DNA from: Malus domestica
Lineage: Eukaryota > Streptophyta > Magnoliopsida > Rosales > Rosaceae
Reading direction: 5' to 3'
NCBI RefSeq assembly: GCF_042453785.1
Contig: NC_091671.1
Span: 29,231,001 to 29,295,000 of the forward strand
DNA length: 64,000 nucleotides
Shown: piece by piece, positions 34,747 through 46,582 of the stretch
Position numbering within the stretch: position 1 is the first letter of the stretch
Layout of the letters: every line of letters starts with the position of its first letter
The notes under the pieces: generated by a model
What the model was told of the DNA's origin: nothing
The model's input: the letters and a program-made list of their open reading frames with translations, nothing else
The model's database searches: none
Position numbers and translations under genes: made by a program

Positions 34747-35616
34747 TCTCAAATAACTTTTTTTTTGGACAAACTAAGTTACTTTTCCATTAAACAAAGA
34801 GACTAATACAAGGAAAAGAGAGCCCAAAAAGCATCTCACAACCGAAATACAAGCCCAGTAGGAAAAAGTAAATACAACACAAAGCCGAAAAGGTATAGCT
34901 AAAAAACAACATAAACCCTAAAAATAAAGAGGAAACTAGTAGCCACCACCAAATCTGACGCGTCTCCATCAGAAGGCCACCACCACAAAAAATCGAACCA
35001 AAAGCAGCAACCGGATCAACGGAAAATGGGGGTGAGTGAGCCACTGGCTCTGTGAGCGCTCCCATAATCCTACCAAATAGTGCAAAAAGCACTTTAACAG
35101 CCACCCAAAATCCAAACACGTCACCGAGGAGAAGCACCCAGGGCTGAGTAGCAGTGGTTGGTAGTTGTGGACTCACGACGAAAGGAAACATGGAGCAGGA
35201 AGGTGTCTACAGGTTCCGGTTTTAGACAAGCTCAGAGAATTAAGACAAAGCTCAAACAAAGCCAAAATGAAAACAGATAAAAGCACTGTAGGAAAAAAAC
35301 AGAGGAGGGAAAGCGTGACAGGGGAAGAGGGAGGACTTGATGCTATAGGTAGTGGGTTGGGTTGTAGCAGGAGAGAAAATGGCGGAATGGGAAGAAAAAT
35401 GACTAGAGGGCGAGGGTAACGGCCTAGAGAGGAGAAGAAAATGGGTAGCAGCAAGGGAAAGCCGGCCGACTCCAACCAGATGAAGGAGTTGGCGGCGAAG
35501 GCTGGGAATTTGAGGGGGTTCCTGCGAAAGAGAAAAGTAGGAGCGGCTAGGGTTTTTTTTCTTTTCAGAGAGAGAGATTGACATTTTACTACATATTTGT
35601 TCTCTCAAATAACTTT
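34747..35616 (-). mobile_element. Second LINE-like retroposon with target duplication
   Basis: The body 34761-35602 (842 bp) is flanked by a perfect 14-bp repeat TCTCAAATAACTTT (34747-34760 and 35603-35616). On the minus strand it ends in a poly-A run (poly-T at about 34758-34767) and starts in a CT-rich stretch. Its 3' end shares phrases with the element at 1477-2422 (cattaaa...actagtacaaggcccaaaa against actaatacaagg...gcccaaaaa). No protein domain is recognised. Confidence 0.68.
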
Positions 35617-36944
35617 ATTCGAGAATTGAAGCTCATATGCATAACCTCTCCGAAAAGCCATAATTAATTTTGAATTGCACAGTTCATTGCATTAACTACA
35701 AGAGTCTTCACTTGATTTGAAAGTTGAAATTTGAGAAAGTAAAGGATAAAATTTTCATTGTGACGGGAACACGGGTGGTACATCATGTATTTTTATGTAA
35801 ATGGTGGGAAATTTTATTTTTTAAGTTATTAATTTTTTAACACACATATCTCACCAATTGTATAGTGACACATGGTGTAACATCCTGTATACTGATCACA
35901 CTGAAAAATCTCTCACAGTAAAGAGAGAGGCACATAGAAAAGCAAATCGTTGAAGGCTTTGAAATGGGGGCGAGTCGCAAAGTTCTGTTAGACCACATAA
36001 CAATATATTGGGAGTCGTCCACCCCATGATCAACATCAAAGTCCACGACCACCCGTCTTCCCAACCACTGCAAGTGGCCTAATGGTTCTGTTTCAACGCG
36101 TTTACGTAACCGTAATAAAAATATGGTGAATTATATTGAGGACAAGTTGAATTAAAGAGGAGTTGGAATGAAGAGAAGTCAGAATCGGATTCCTGTTGGA
36201 GCTAATTATTTAAATATTCTGGAATCGGAATATAAATAACACTAATTTCATAAAGCTTTTTACTAATTCAGTAGAATCAGAATATAAACTAGTATGATTA
36301 CTAAAATGCCTTTGTCCCAAATCAAATATTTTATATACTTTTTTAATAAAATTTGATATAATATATATTAGTAAGAAGTTAAGCATAATTAAACTAGGGT
36401 TAATGGGTTTATAAAGGATAGTAAGGAGTTGTGCATAATTAAACTAGGGTTAATGGGTTTATAAAGGATAGTATTGGAAATAAAAAAAGTAAATGAGGGC
36501 ATAAAGGGAACATAAGTGTCATTCTGATTGCCCAAGTAATCAGGAATCCAAATACCATGTTAATCTAAGAAATCCAAATCCTCCAAATTTTGGAATTGAA
36601 TTCCCAAATTTTGTGTGGGTCTCACCTTTTCTTTTACTCCCCAAGTTTAGTAAACAAATGTATACTCGTAATCAGAATTCAATTCCGTATTTTAATTTCG
36701 ATTACAGTTATGTAAACCCGTCCTTAGAGTTTTGTTTTTGTCCCAGAAACGAATCCAAAACATATATTTCATTTTACATAGTTAATATATATTTAGTCTG
36801 ATATGCTTTTTATTTATTCTATTTAATACATGTGCTCCATTATTGATCATTTTATCTGTATATTATAGATCTATTTTCTGTTGGATATCTGTATATTATA
36901 GTTAAGGTTTGCTATTTCGCAATTCATTGCGGTTTGTAAGGCTA
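35617..36944. other. Intergenic region left of the SUMO-like pseudogene
   Basis: AT-rich, with a 50-bp unit duplicated in tandem at 36371-36420 and 36421-36470 (few changes, containing AAACTAGGGTTAATGGGTTT). At 36026-36054 a short frame reads MINIKVHDH, similar to the INLKVKGQ end of the intact SUMO exon 1. This is a possible but weak remnant of exon 1. Confidence 0.4.
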
Positions 36945-37203
36945 GACTAAAATGTTATTCAGGATCAATGACCAAAATATCGATATTATCAGCGAACTAT
37001 CGCCAATAATATCGTTTTTTTTAGAAGGCGATATTTTCAAACGTATCCATTTAATTATCGTCAATATATCGCGATATTATCGATAATATCGCCGAGGCTC
37101 CGTCCGTCGTCGCAACTGCAGCCGAGGCTCCGTCGTCGCAGCTGCCAAGGAAAGGAATGAGGGAGAAGGTTTGAGGGATTGGGGAAGGGGGAACACATAA
37201 AAC

Positions 37204-37342
37204 CTTTCTTAAGGGTTTCGATCTCATCTCCAGAGCGGCGAGCGGCGTTGACGGCTTTCTCATCCTTCTTGGCGGCGGCGTTGGGTGCCTTCTTCCTGAT
37301 GACGACGGGTTCCCAGTCCTGCGTGATGGGTCCTCTTGACAT
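37204..37342 (-). pseudogene. Captured first exon of multiprotein-bridging factor 1
   Basis: Reads MSRGPITQDWEPVVIRKKAP, then NAAAKKDEKAVNAARRSGDE and IETLKK: the conserved N-terminal MBF1 domain of this transcriptional co-activator. After residue 46 comes AAAG|GTTTTATG, a splice donor, and the helix-turn-helix domain never follows. It is therefore a genomic exon 1 fragment, not a retrocopy. It lies inside a hAT-like element, so transposon capture is the likely origin. The 46 codons are open, so decay is slight. An intact MBF1 elsewhere in the genome is expected. Confidence 0.85.
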
Positions 37343-38164
37343 GGCGATCGGCTGTGGGAGAGGTGTGCGCAGTGGCGAAGCTACGTGAGGGCGAGGAGTG
37401 GTGGCAGCCCCTTCCTTCGTCGGAAAACACGCCTATGAGCACTAGTCCAGTTGGTGTTCGTCTATCTGCTCCCATCTCCACCTTGGTCTCGTCTGAGTCC
37501 TCATCCTCTCCAACCAATAGTTTCATTAACTTCATAATTTTATATGTTTTCTTGAGAAAATATCAAAACAAAATTTCTTGGCAAGGATTGGGGAAACGGT
37601 GGTGCAGGCGATGAGAAAGGAAGGATGAAGGGATGTGGGTGGGATGATGGCAGTCATGGTGGTGGGTGAGTGGTGAGTGGTGAAGATGTGAAATTGAAGG
37701 AGTAACTATGCTACATCATAGAGTTTTTTTGGTGAGAAAGAGCCCAGCTCGGCCGTCGAAATCCTTGCTGCTGCGTTCTTGGTCGGTGGTGGCAACCCTG
37801 TTCTGGAAACCACCACAGGCGAGAAGGCAAGAGAATTCGAGGATGTAAACAAGTGTTTTTTTATTCCCAAGATGTAAAAGAGTTAGAGAATGGGTCTTTG
37901 TTTTGCGTGAAAAGTAGAGAAAATTCATGGTCGTAAGATGTATTTCGAACGGTTAGGATTTGTTGATCCCCGAATCCGGATAGAGTTGATTCGAAGAGGA
38001 TCTCGTTCCTTTTTTTTTAATTTTTTATTCTTGAATGTATTATTATTTTCTTTGTTAAGACTCCCACCATATTTATCTTAAACTTTCACATTATTTATAA
38101 ATATTGTATTACTTTTTAAAAACAATGTAAATATTGTTTAATGCTTATTTTACGATAATTTAAA

Positions 38165-38255
38165 TTCATCTAGGCTCCTGCCTAGATTTTGCTTAGGCAC
38201 CTAGCTGCTAGATCACAGTCTGCTGTTTGACTGGCGCCTAACATTTTTTAGGATC
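38165..38255. repeat. Fragment of a CTAAAAAA-type MITE
   Basis: TCTAGGCTCCTGCCTAG...CCTAACATTTTTTAG resembles the right end of the element at 32205-32713. No left end was found. Confidence 0.55.
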
Positions 38256-39296
38256 TAATCCTAGCCAATTTAAGCTTCTTGCATTGACTTTGATATTATT
38301 GCTTACAACCGCTTTGGTGGAGAGACTATCTTCTGCTATGAATATTGACTCAAAACTTTGTACTCTCCAATGTAAAAGCAACCGCTTCGATTGAACCTTG
38401 CACTCTTTTGTATTTTCTCACCTAAAAAATACTGAAATAATAATTTTTTTTCTCTAATTTATTAAAATATTAAAGAAAAATATAAGAATTAAGATAATTT
38501 CACGTAACAAGAATTTTACTATTTCTTTTATTTCTTCACTTACATGTTATCAAAGCATGTTCCTAATTTAAAAAAAAAAAAAAAACCCCCACATTTTTTT
38601 CTCTTTTGCCTTCTCTCTCACATTTTTCTCTAACTTCTCTCTTTCATATTATATTTTTTTTTTCAATTTTTTTTTATATTACACATAGAGTAATGTATAA
38701 AGTGTAAAATATTGTACTAATTCATTATATATAAATGATTATGGTGTGTTTAAACTTCTTTCATTAATTACTACATATTTTTTACATTCACAATGTTTGA
38801 CAGCTCGCTATATAATCAACTTAAATCAGTTAAATCCATCATGTAATGCATTTCCTTCCAATTTTTGTGTGATAAACTAATAGATAATTGACTAAATAAA
38901 TATCCTGCAAAGTTTCAATAAAAATTTCCAAGTTTTTCTTACAATTTCCGTGGTTTTTATTCAATTTTTATCGATATCGATAATATCCCAATATTTCCAT
39001 CGAAATTTCCGTGTTTTTGGACTACCGATATTTCCGATATCATCGATATTTTATACCTTGTTTAGGATGAAGCCAAGCACTCCACTAAAGATGCGTATGA
39101 GTGCTTACCGTAGTGAACTTTCTGTGGCCCTCGACGATGTTATGTTCTTGCATGGTGACCGTAGCCTTGGATTCGATATCACTCCAGATCAGGTCATTTT
39201 TCTACTGTTCTCTACCTACGTTATATATTCTTTCTATCCGTGTGAATGTGGTTCGCACTGTTGAATTTTTGAATTGACTCAAAATCTTTCGAATTG

Positions 39297-40613
39297 ACTT
39301 CTTTACAAGAATAAGGGTGACACACAAAATTGCATGAACTATAGGGGTATTAAGCTAATGTGTCATACAATGAAACTCTGGGAGAGAACATTAAGCATAG
39401 ATGGAGGTAAGAGACACGGGTTTCAGACAACCAATTCGGGTTCATACCAGGGCGCTCAACCATGGAGGCAATCTATCTCTTACGAAGATTGATGGAAAGA
39501 TATAGAGATAGGAAAAATGATTTACTCATGGTCTTTATAGATTTGGAAAAAGTGTATGATAGGGTCCCAAGAGACATTCTTTGGAGGATTTTAAAGAAAA
39601 AAAGAGTACGAGTAGCATATATCTAAGCTATAAAAGATATGTATGATGGAGCAAAGATTGCTATAAGAACTCATGAAGGACAAACCGAAAGCTTCCCCAT
39701 AACTGCAGGGTTACATCAAGGCTCATCCTTAAGTCCTTACTTTTTTGCATTGGTAATGTATGAGTTTATGGAACATATTCAAGATGATATTCCTTGGTGT
39801 ATGCTTTTCGCAGACGATATAGTGTTGATAAATGAAACTCAAGAAAAGGTAAATGCGAAGCTTAACATTTGGAGAGAAGTGTTGGAATCTAAAGGTTTTC
39901 GCCTAAGCCGATCGAAGACAGAATATATGAAGTGCAAGTTCAGTGCAAATGGAGGCCCAAATGAGTTAGTGGTGAGGATCGAAGATCAGGAAGTACTAAA
40001 GAGCGACTGCTTTTGCTACCTAGGATCTATTTTGCAAAAGAACGGAGAATTAGATGGAGACCTCAACCATAGAATACAAGCTGGATGGATAAAGTGGATG
40101 AGCGCATTCAGTGTGTTGTGTGACCGCCGTATGCCACTGAAGCTTAAGGGAAAATTTTATAGGTCGACAATAAGGCCGGTGATGCTGTATGGCACGGAAT
40201 GTTGGGCGGTGAAGCATCAACACGTACATAAAATGGGTGTAGCGGAGATGAGGATGCTTCATTGGATGTGTAGGCACACGAGAAAGGATAAGATTAGGAA
40301 TGAGGATATTCGAGGTAAAGTAGGAGTAGCCGATATAGAAGGAAAGATGAGAGAAAATTGGTTATGGTGGTTTGGACATGTGCAAAGAAGGCCTACTGAC
40401 ACTCTGGTTAGAAGATACGACTACGGGACAGAGGTCCAGGGCCGAAGGGGTAGAGGAAGACCTAGAAAAACTTTGGAAGAGACTCTAAGAAAAGACTTAG
40501 AATACTTGGATCTAATGGAGGACATGACACAGAACCGAGTGCAATGACGTTCTAGGATTCATATAGCCGACCTCACTTAGTGGGAAAATGCTTTGTTGTT
40601 GTTGTTGTTGTTG
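39297..40613 (+). mobile_element. 5'-truncated RTE-type LINE
   Basis: Encodes only the C-terminal half of the LINE reverse transcriptase. Frame changes and stops lie in 39297-39638, which still shows FGFIPGRSTMEAIYLLRRL-like and FIDLEKVYDRVPRD motifs. Then a 302-codon open stretch (39639-40547) follows with LHQGSSLSPYFFALVMYEF, the catalytic LFADDIVLI and the C-terminal RTE landmarks MLYGTECWAVK, WLWWFGHVQRRP and GRRGRGRPRKTLEETL. The tail ...TAGCCGACCTCACTTAGTGGG followed by a (TTG)n repeat at about 40593-40616 is typical of plant RTE LINEs. The endonuclease is missing. It sits in intron 2 of the SUMO-like pseudogene, and its TTG tail runs directly into the intron's acceptor. Confidence 0.9.
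39639..40547 (+). pseudogene. C-terminal part of LINE reverse transcriptase
   Basis: This 302-codon stretch begins inside the reverse transcriptase palm, carries the FADD catalytic aspartates and runs to the natural end of the protein. It lacks the endonuclease and the N-terminal half, so it is not functional despite being open. Confidence 0.85.
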
Positions 40614-40623
40614 TTGCAGTTGG

Positions 40624-42079
40624 TATTCGTCTGGAGGAATTTTCGATGGGGACGTTTCCTGGCCGACGAGCACACAGCTTCCGAAGAGGTTGGCGCCGGT
40701 TGATATTGTCTGTCGGGCTTCTGCTTATTGGCGGGTTGTAAGAGAATGACAAAGTTAATTCTGAAATGTGCCTTTGTAGGGCCTTAGGTGTAGGCCTTGA
40801 GGCTCACAATCAAAATTAACTTTAGGTGTTTATGTATGCCATTGCCATCTTTAGTTTTAATTGTATATGCCCGAGATACCAAATTAGCTATGAAATGTGC
40901 CTTTGTAGGGCCTTAGGTGTAGGCATTGAGGCTCGCAATCAAAACTAACCACGTACTCGAATATATAGTGGTTGGTTCATTGTTGTAGAAGTATTACAAC
41001 TGTTATACTTTAATCACCCGAGCCCGAAGAGCAGAACGAACCCAGATAGGTGCCTTTGTAGGGCCTTAAGTATAGGCCTTGAGGCTTCCCATCAAAATTA
41101 ATTCTATACTCAAGCGTTCTGTGGCAATCATAATATAACAGAAGTAAAAGTAAGAAATAGGCTGATTACTTGTGCCCCAAGTAACTTAGGACTTCTTGTT
41201 ATCAAGGATTGTCGTGGATGAGTTAAGTCCACATAAAGTTCTTTTTTATGCCTTGAGACCAAGGACTTTTGATTGATAAATCTTGTATGCACGAAAGGTT
41301 ATAACTTAGATCTGGTCAAGCTATGAATTCGGATTCCAACTTTATCTTTTGCATGGTTGGGCACCATTAAAACGACCAGATCCAAAAACCAAGAAGCCTT
41401 TTAATAATAAACTTGCTAGAAATAACTTGGATACAGATGGAAATAAACATCATATTACTAGATTTATGAATGAAAAGACAGAACAAAGAAGGTCGGGCAA
41501 GGCTGATCGTCTTGCAACTTCTTCTCTTTGTGATTTACAAAGGGTTTGAATGCTAGAATGAGAGATTGGGAGATGAGTTTACAGGAGGGAATCGATATTA
41601 CATCAAGATTCAGACAAGGTAGCAGAGCTTTTAGAAAGGTTTTTGGTGAGGGTTAATCCTGAAAAGGATGAAGGCTTGGTGCTGACTACAGCTTCATATG
41701 CAAATCTGGCTTGAGCAGAGTTTGTGTATTTGTTTATTTGATCGAGTGTCCTTATCTCTGATTTCTCTTTCCCTTTTTATAGAGGATTTGGCTTGGCTGC
41801 ATGCAGCATCGATCTTGCCCGAATGCGGCTGAAGGGTAGTGACTCATCAATTTTTTACTTGTACTGCCATTGTAAAGTACTTTTGGGCTGATTAGCTAGC
41901 TAGTCTACACCACTTGACTTCTAGGTAGGTGAGCAAATGGCTCAAGTGATCGGCACTTAGTCGGGAAAATGGCTTCTTTCGCCTTCTGGGCTTCGGCTGA
42001 ACCTTGGGCTTCCTTATTTCTATACCTTCTTCTGGGCTAACTCTCTATTGAGCCCAAAGTTTCAGTTTTAACCCAAACA
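40624..42079 (-). repeat. 3' LTR of the gypsy element
   Basis: 1456 bp, plus-strand ends TATTCGTCTGG...CCCAAACA. The first dinucleotide has mutated from TG to TA. A purine tract (AATGGGGCAC on the minus strand) lies just inside at 42080-42090. Confidence 0.88.
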
Positions 42080-42522
42080 GTGCCCCATTGGATTAATATT
42101 CAAGCTTGTATTCCAGGCGCCAATGTTGATTGAATAGCCGCATACGCATGTACACCTGTTCTCGGAACTTGTGTCTTCTGGAAGGGATTAATGCAATCTC
42201 GCGTTTCTTGCTCTTCCCATGACCTTTGAGCTATTCTCTGATGTTCCTATAAATTCCGGCTCAAATCTTCATTTTTGAACAAATAACTTAAGCCAAAAGT
42301 TTCTTATGCCGAGCCAACATATCATCTTCAACCTTCCCTTTTATCTCCCTCGGACGTTTCTGCCTTCTAAGTTTTCTTCTAAAACTAGGGAAATGGGTTT
42401 CTCAGGACTCACGTGGAGTTTCCTAAAATGTGAGAAAAAGGATTTTCGTCAAATAACTATTATCTCCAACACATTTGGTTAAACACACCGCTATCCCTAA
42501 CACCTTTGGTCAGGCAGTTTCC

Positions 42523-44038
42523 TCATTCTGAGCTTGTTTGACTTTTACAAGTTTGGTCGAGGATCACCATCCTGGTAGTCGGCTCGATAAGTCGGACTTC
42601 ACCATTATACCTGGTGAAGGTTCGCATTGAGGGTCCTCTACCAGGTTTATCTTGGCCGCACAACCTGATCACCTGATCGGGTTTTATCCATAGAGACACT
42701 AGAAAACTAGTCGAGACGCCACTGCAACTAGAAGGAATTGAGCATAGCACATTGGAGCTGAATCTGATGAAAATTTCACCAATTTGTCGAAATGAATAAA
42801 ACATCATTTTAACAACTTTTATCTTTCTATTTTCTTGAATGGTTGATGAACAAACACTGCACTCCGGCACCCCGAAGCCTGCTTTATCTTACATCTTCTT
42901 CAATATAACAATCCCTAACATCCTATAATGTAGGACAATACTTTTTTAAGAATTTGACATTGATGGGATGTTTCTGCCAATTTCCTTCGATGTCCGCCAA
43001 GTAGTATCCTCCATTGTCTAATACTTGACTAACAATGAAAGGACCTTCCCATGTCATGCTCCATTTCCCAAAGCCCCTAAGCTGAGCTCCTAGAGGGAGG
43101 ACTGCCTTCCATACTAAATCTCATTCCTTAAAAGACTTCAGCTTTACTTTTTTGTTATAAGCTCGGGCAACAACTCTTTTCCCTTTCTGAATCTGGTTCA
43201 AGGCCTCAATTCGGGCTACATCTAAGTCTTCAATCCCTTGACACATGGCTTCTATGTACTCTTCACTGTGTAACCTAAATTGATTTTGAATTCTGACAGA
43301 ACTTACATTGATTTCCATAGAAAGAACCGTATCTTGCCCGAAAGTCAAAGCATAAGGAGTTGTCCTCGTTCCTGCCCTCTTAGAGGTTTGGTATGCCCAC
43401 AAAGTATTCCCCAGCTTTTCATGACACTTTTCCGAACTATCTGTCACCATTCTTTTGATAATGTTTATCAAAATCTTGTTGCTGGCCTTTGCCTGGCCAT
43501 TTAACTGAGGGTAGTAAGGACTGGACTGGACCATCTTTATTTTGTATTTGTTTGCAAATTCTTCAACTTCTTTTGAAATAAAAGATAACCCACAATCCGT
43601 GACTATAGTTTCGGGCACCCCAAACCTACGTAGAATCTTGGTTTCAATAAATTTCTTGACTGCAGCTGAGGTTATGGTTTTTACAGCTGAGGCTTCTACC
43701 TATTTGGTGAAGTAATCCGTCACCACAATTATGAAAGTATGCCCCTTGCTAGAATCTGGATAAATCTGCCCGATGAAGTTCATTGCCCACCCTCTGAAGG
43801 GCCAAGGCTTGACCATTGGATTTAAAGGTACTGAAGGCACATGTTGGAAGGGTCCATGCCTTTGACATTCTTCACAGCCTCGGGCATAGAACTTGCAATC
43901 TTTTTCTATGTCGGGCCAGAAATACCCATACCTCCTAAGCAACCACCTCATCTTCGTCCCAGCTTGATGTGCCCCGCATATTCCTTCATGTGTTTCGGCC
44001 ATTACTCTCATAGATTCCTCTTGGCATAGGCATTTCAA
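42523..44038 (-). pseudogene. Integrase region of the gypsy element
   Basis: From 44038 downward: a zinc-binding H2C2 segment (ETHEGICGAHQAGTKM, CKFYARGCEECQRHG), then the catalytic core with FIIVVTDYFTK, IVTDCGLSFISKEVEEF and SSPYYPQLNGQAKASNK. In the last of these the usual Glu of the D,D,E triad is replaced (QAKASN where QAEASN is expected). A stop after DYFTK separates the two halves. Sequence below 43121 is the decayed C-terminus and 3' untranslated part. Confidence 0.82.
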
Positions 44039-44380
44039 TAGTAGTCCATCTGGAGTTTTCCTTAGCAGGTTCTTCGCCCATAAGACATACTTAGTTGCTT
44101 GCTGTCTATTCTTCTTGCTTGTGGGTGAAGAAAGATCTTTTAAATGATGAATGATAGGCGATCTCTAGTTTTTCATCTCGATTTCTAGAACCATTACATC
44201 TAGACTGAATCCCCTTTCTAGGATAGAAGAAAGATTTCTTCTTTGAATCTTAACATCTACTCCATATTTCCTTTCCTAGATTGGTACTCCTGAGGCTACT
44301 TGTGCCATCTCGTTGGCAGCCAGATTAGATCCCCTAGGGACATGATTAACTGATATATTCGAATCCTAGTAACTTAACAA

Positions 44381-45091
44381 TTACATGGCCGCCAAATAAT
44401 ACCCAGCCATGGTGATATGTCTGCACTTGTATTTTCCATTTAGCTGGTTTATTTCTAACTCTGAATCACCAAACTCCATTGCCCCCAGATCTATCAAGAT
44501 TTCCAAGCCAATTATTAAGGCTTCATATTTTGCCCGATTGTTAGTGCTCCCTTGGTAATCCAAGAGGAACGAGTAATAATGGTGAACCCCTTGGGGATTT
44601 ATTATGACAATCCCAGCTCCAAAAGCCTTCTGAGTGCAAGAACCATCAAAATACAGCCTCCAAGGAGTAATCCATAGGCCAGTTACTCTTTTTATTTCTT
44701 GTTAAACCCAATCTTCTTTGCCTGAGATGCCCTTGCTTGGTGGGATCTAAACACTAGTCACCTCCAGGGTCCCCTGGATATTGATAATCTCATCTTGAGA
44801 CTCTTGATGCTCTGTCAAGAAGTCGGCAATTGCTTGGCCCTTGACGGCCCTTTGGGGTTCATATTGAAAGCTGAACTCTGATAATGCTAGAATCCACTTC
44901 CCAATCTTTCCTGTTAGCATTGGTTTTGACAACATATATTTTATCACATCTTTTTTGGCAATGATATGCACATGACAAGGTAACATGTAATGCCTCAACT
45001 TACTAGCAGTGAAATACAGAGCTAGGCACAATCTTTCTACTGGGGAGTCTCTTGTTTCTACCTCAGTCAGAATTCTACTGAGGTAGTACAC
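44381..45091 (-). pseudogene. RNase H region of the gypsy element
   Basis: Shows YYLSRILTEVETRDSPVE, HYMLPCHVHIIAKKD and FQYEPQRAVKGQAIADFL of the gypsy RNase H, then a second domain part with NNRAKYEALIIGLE. Stops and short missing pieces interrupt it at about 44560-44750. Confidence 0.8.
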
Positions 45092-46406
45092 CGCCTGTTC
45101 TTTCCCACCTTCATTGTTTTGGGCTAGTAAACTCCCGATTGATTTCTCTGAAGCAGAGATATATAGTTTTAAGGGTTTTCCCCTTTAAGGTGGTACCAAC
45201 ATTGGTGGAGAAGTCAAATAGGCTTTGATGCTGTAAAAAACCTTTTAGTGTGGTGGTCCCCACTCAAAATTTCCTTTATCCTTCAGTCTCAGCAGAGGAG
45301 TCAGCGGCTGGATCTTGCCAGCTAATTGGCAATGAATCTCCTTAAGAAATTAATTTTGCCTAGCAGCCTCTAAAGTTGCACCTTGTTAGTGGGCGAAGGT
45401 GACTCCATTATTGCTCGAGACTTGTTCTTGTCCACTTCTACACCTCTTTGATAAACCAAGAATCCCAAGAAGTTGCCCGATCTCACTTCAAACGCGCACT
45501 TCTTTGGATTCATTTTTAGTTTATGAATCCTTATCCTTATCAAAGCTTGTCTGAGATCTGTCAGATGCTGCTCTTCTATTTTGGATTTCACCACGATGTC
45601 ATCGATGTACACCTCCATGTTCTAGCCAATCAAATCATAAAAGATGACATTCATTGCCCTTTGATAGGTTACACCAGCATTCTTGAGCTCGAATGACATG
45701 ACTAGGTATTCATATGCCCCCACATGCCGGGGACACCTAAAAGCTGTTTTGTGTATATCTTCCTAGGCCATCTTTATCTGGTTATACCCAACATTTCCAT
45801 CCATAAAAGATAAGACTTTATGTTTTGCCACTGCATCTATGGATAGATCAGCCATGGGCATGGGATATTCATCTTTTGGTGTAGCACCATTAATGTTTCT
45901 GTAATCAACACAACATCATACTGCTTTTGTTATGGCTTTTAAAACGGGTACAATGTTGGCCAACCACTCCACATATTTGGCAGGTCTAATAAATCCAGCT
46001 TTTACTAGTTTTTCAATTTCTTCTTTGACTTTTCTTCTATTTCTTTTGACATCCTTTGTGGCGCTTGCTTAATAGGTTTATATCGCTCATTGATGGGCAT
46101 TCTGTGTTCCACCAAAGTTGAATCTAAACCTGGCATCTCAGTATAATGCCAAGCAAAACAATCTTTAAATTCTTGCAGAAGACAGACAATCTTTGCCCGA
46201 TCTTTAGTCTTTAACAAGCCACTGATTTGTATAGGTCTTGGATCTCTTTCTGTCCCCAAATTAATGACTTCCAAAGGATCCTGAACTTCTAGTGGTGGCT
46301 TGTCAGGCTCTACACACAAAAATTCAACTAAATTCGGGCTTTCGGGCAAATCGTCTGGCCCATACAAGTCATATATACACTCGGCCATTCGTATGGCCGC
46401 ATCCAA
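45092..46406 (-). pseudogene. Reverse transcriptase region of the gypsy element
   Basis: Starts with DCFAWHYTEMPGLDSTLVEH and PINERYKPIKQAPQRMS (46406-46005), the usual entry to gypsy reverse transcriptase. The catalytic box VYIDDIVVKSK is at about 45580-45618, followed by KCAFEVRSGNFLGFLV. Several frame changes lie between. Confidence 0.82.
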
Positions 46407-46582
46407 TTCTTTTCCACAAAGCTCTTCTCTGCTTTTATCCTGGTTGGTTGGAGTTCCTAGCTGCCATTCCTGCTCTTCTTTTTCTAAGAGCTCATTTTCT
46501 TGCTTTCTTCATTTCCCATACACCAACAGTCTTTTGATCAGGGACCTAACTACCATTACCTGATCCTTTCTCTTTTGTTCTG

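Larger units (their letters stand above)
36958..39068. mobile_element. hAT-like non-autonomous element carrying an MBF1 exon
   Basis: The element 36966-39060 (about 2.1 kb) begins CAATGACCAAAATATCGAT and its right end is the complement of CAAGGTATAAAATATCGAT. Flanks are TTCAGGAT (36958-36965) and TTTAGGAT (39061-39068), an 8-bp duplication with one change. An 8-bp duplication and CA.GG-type ends fit the hAT superfamily. The ends are rich in 'cgatattatcg' phrases. No transposase is seen. The interior holds a reverse-oriented piece of MBF1, a GC-rich repeat at about 37090-37150 and a fragment of the CTAAAAAA-type MITE. Confidence 0.65.

Noticed and set aside
34790..35191. 133-codon minus-strand frame rich in hydrophobic residues
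   Set aside because: Inside a LINE-like retroposon; composition explains the apparent membrane segments. The same holds for 1499-1933.
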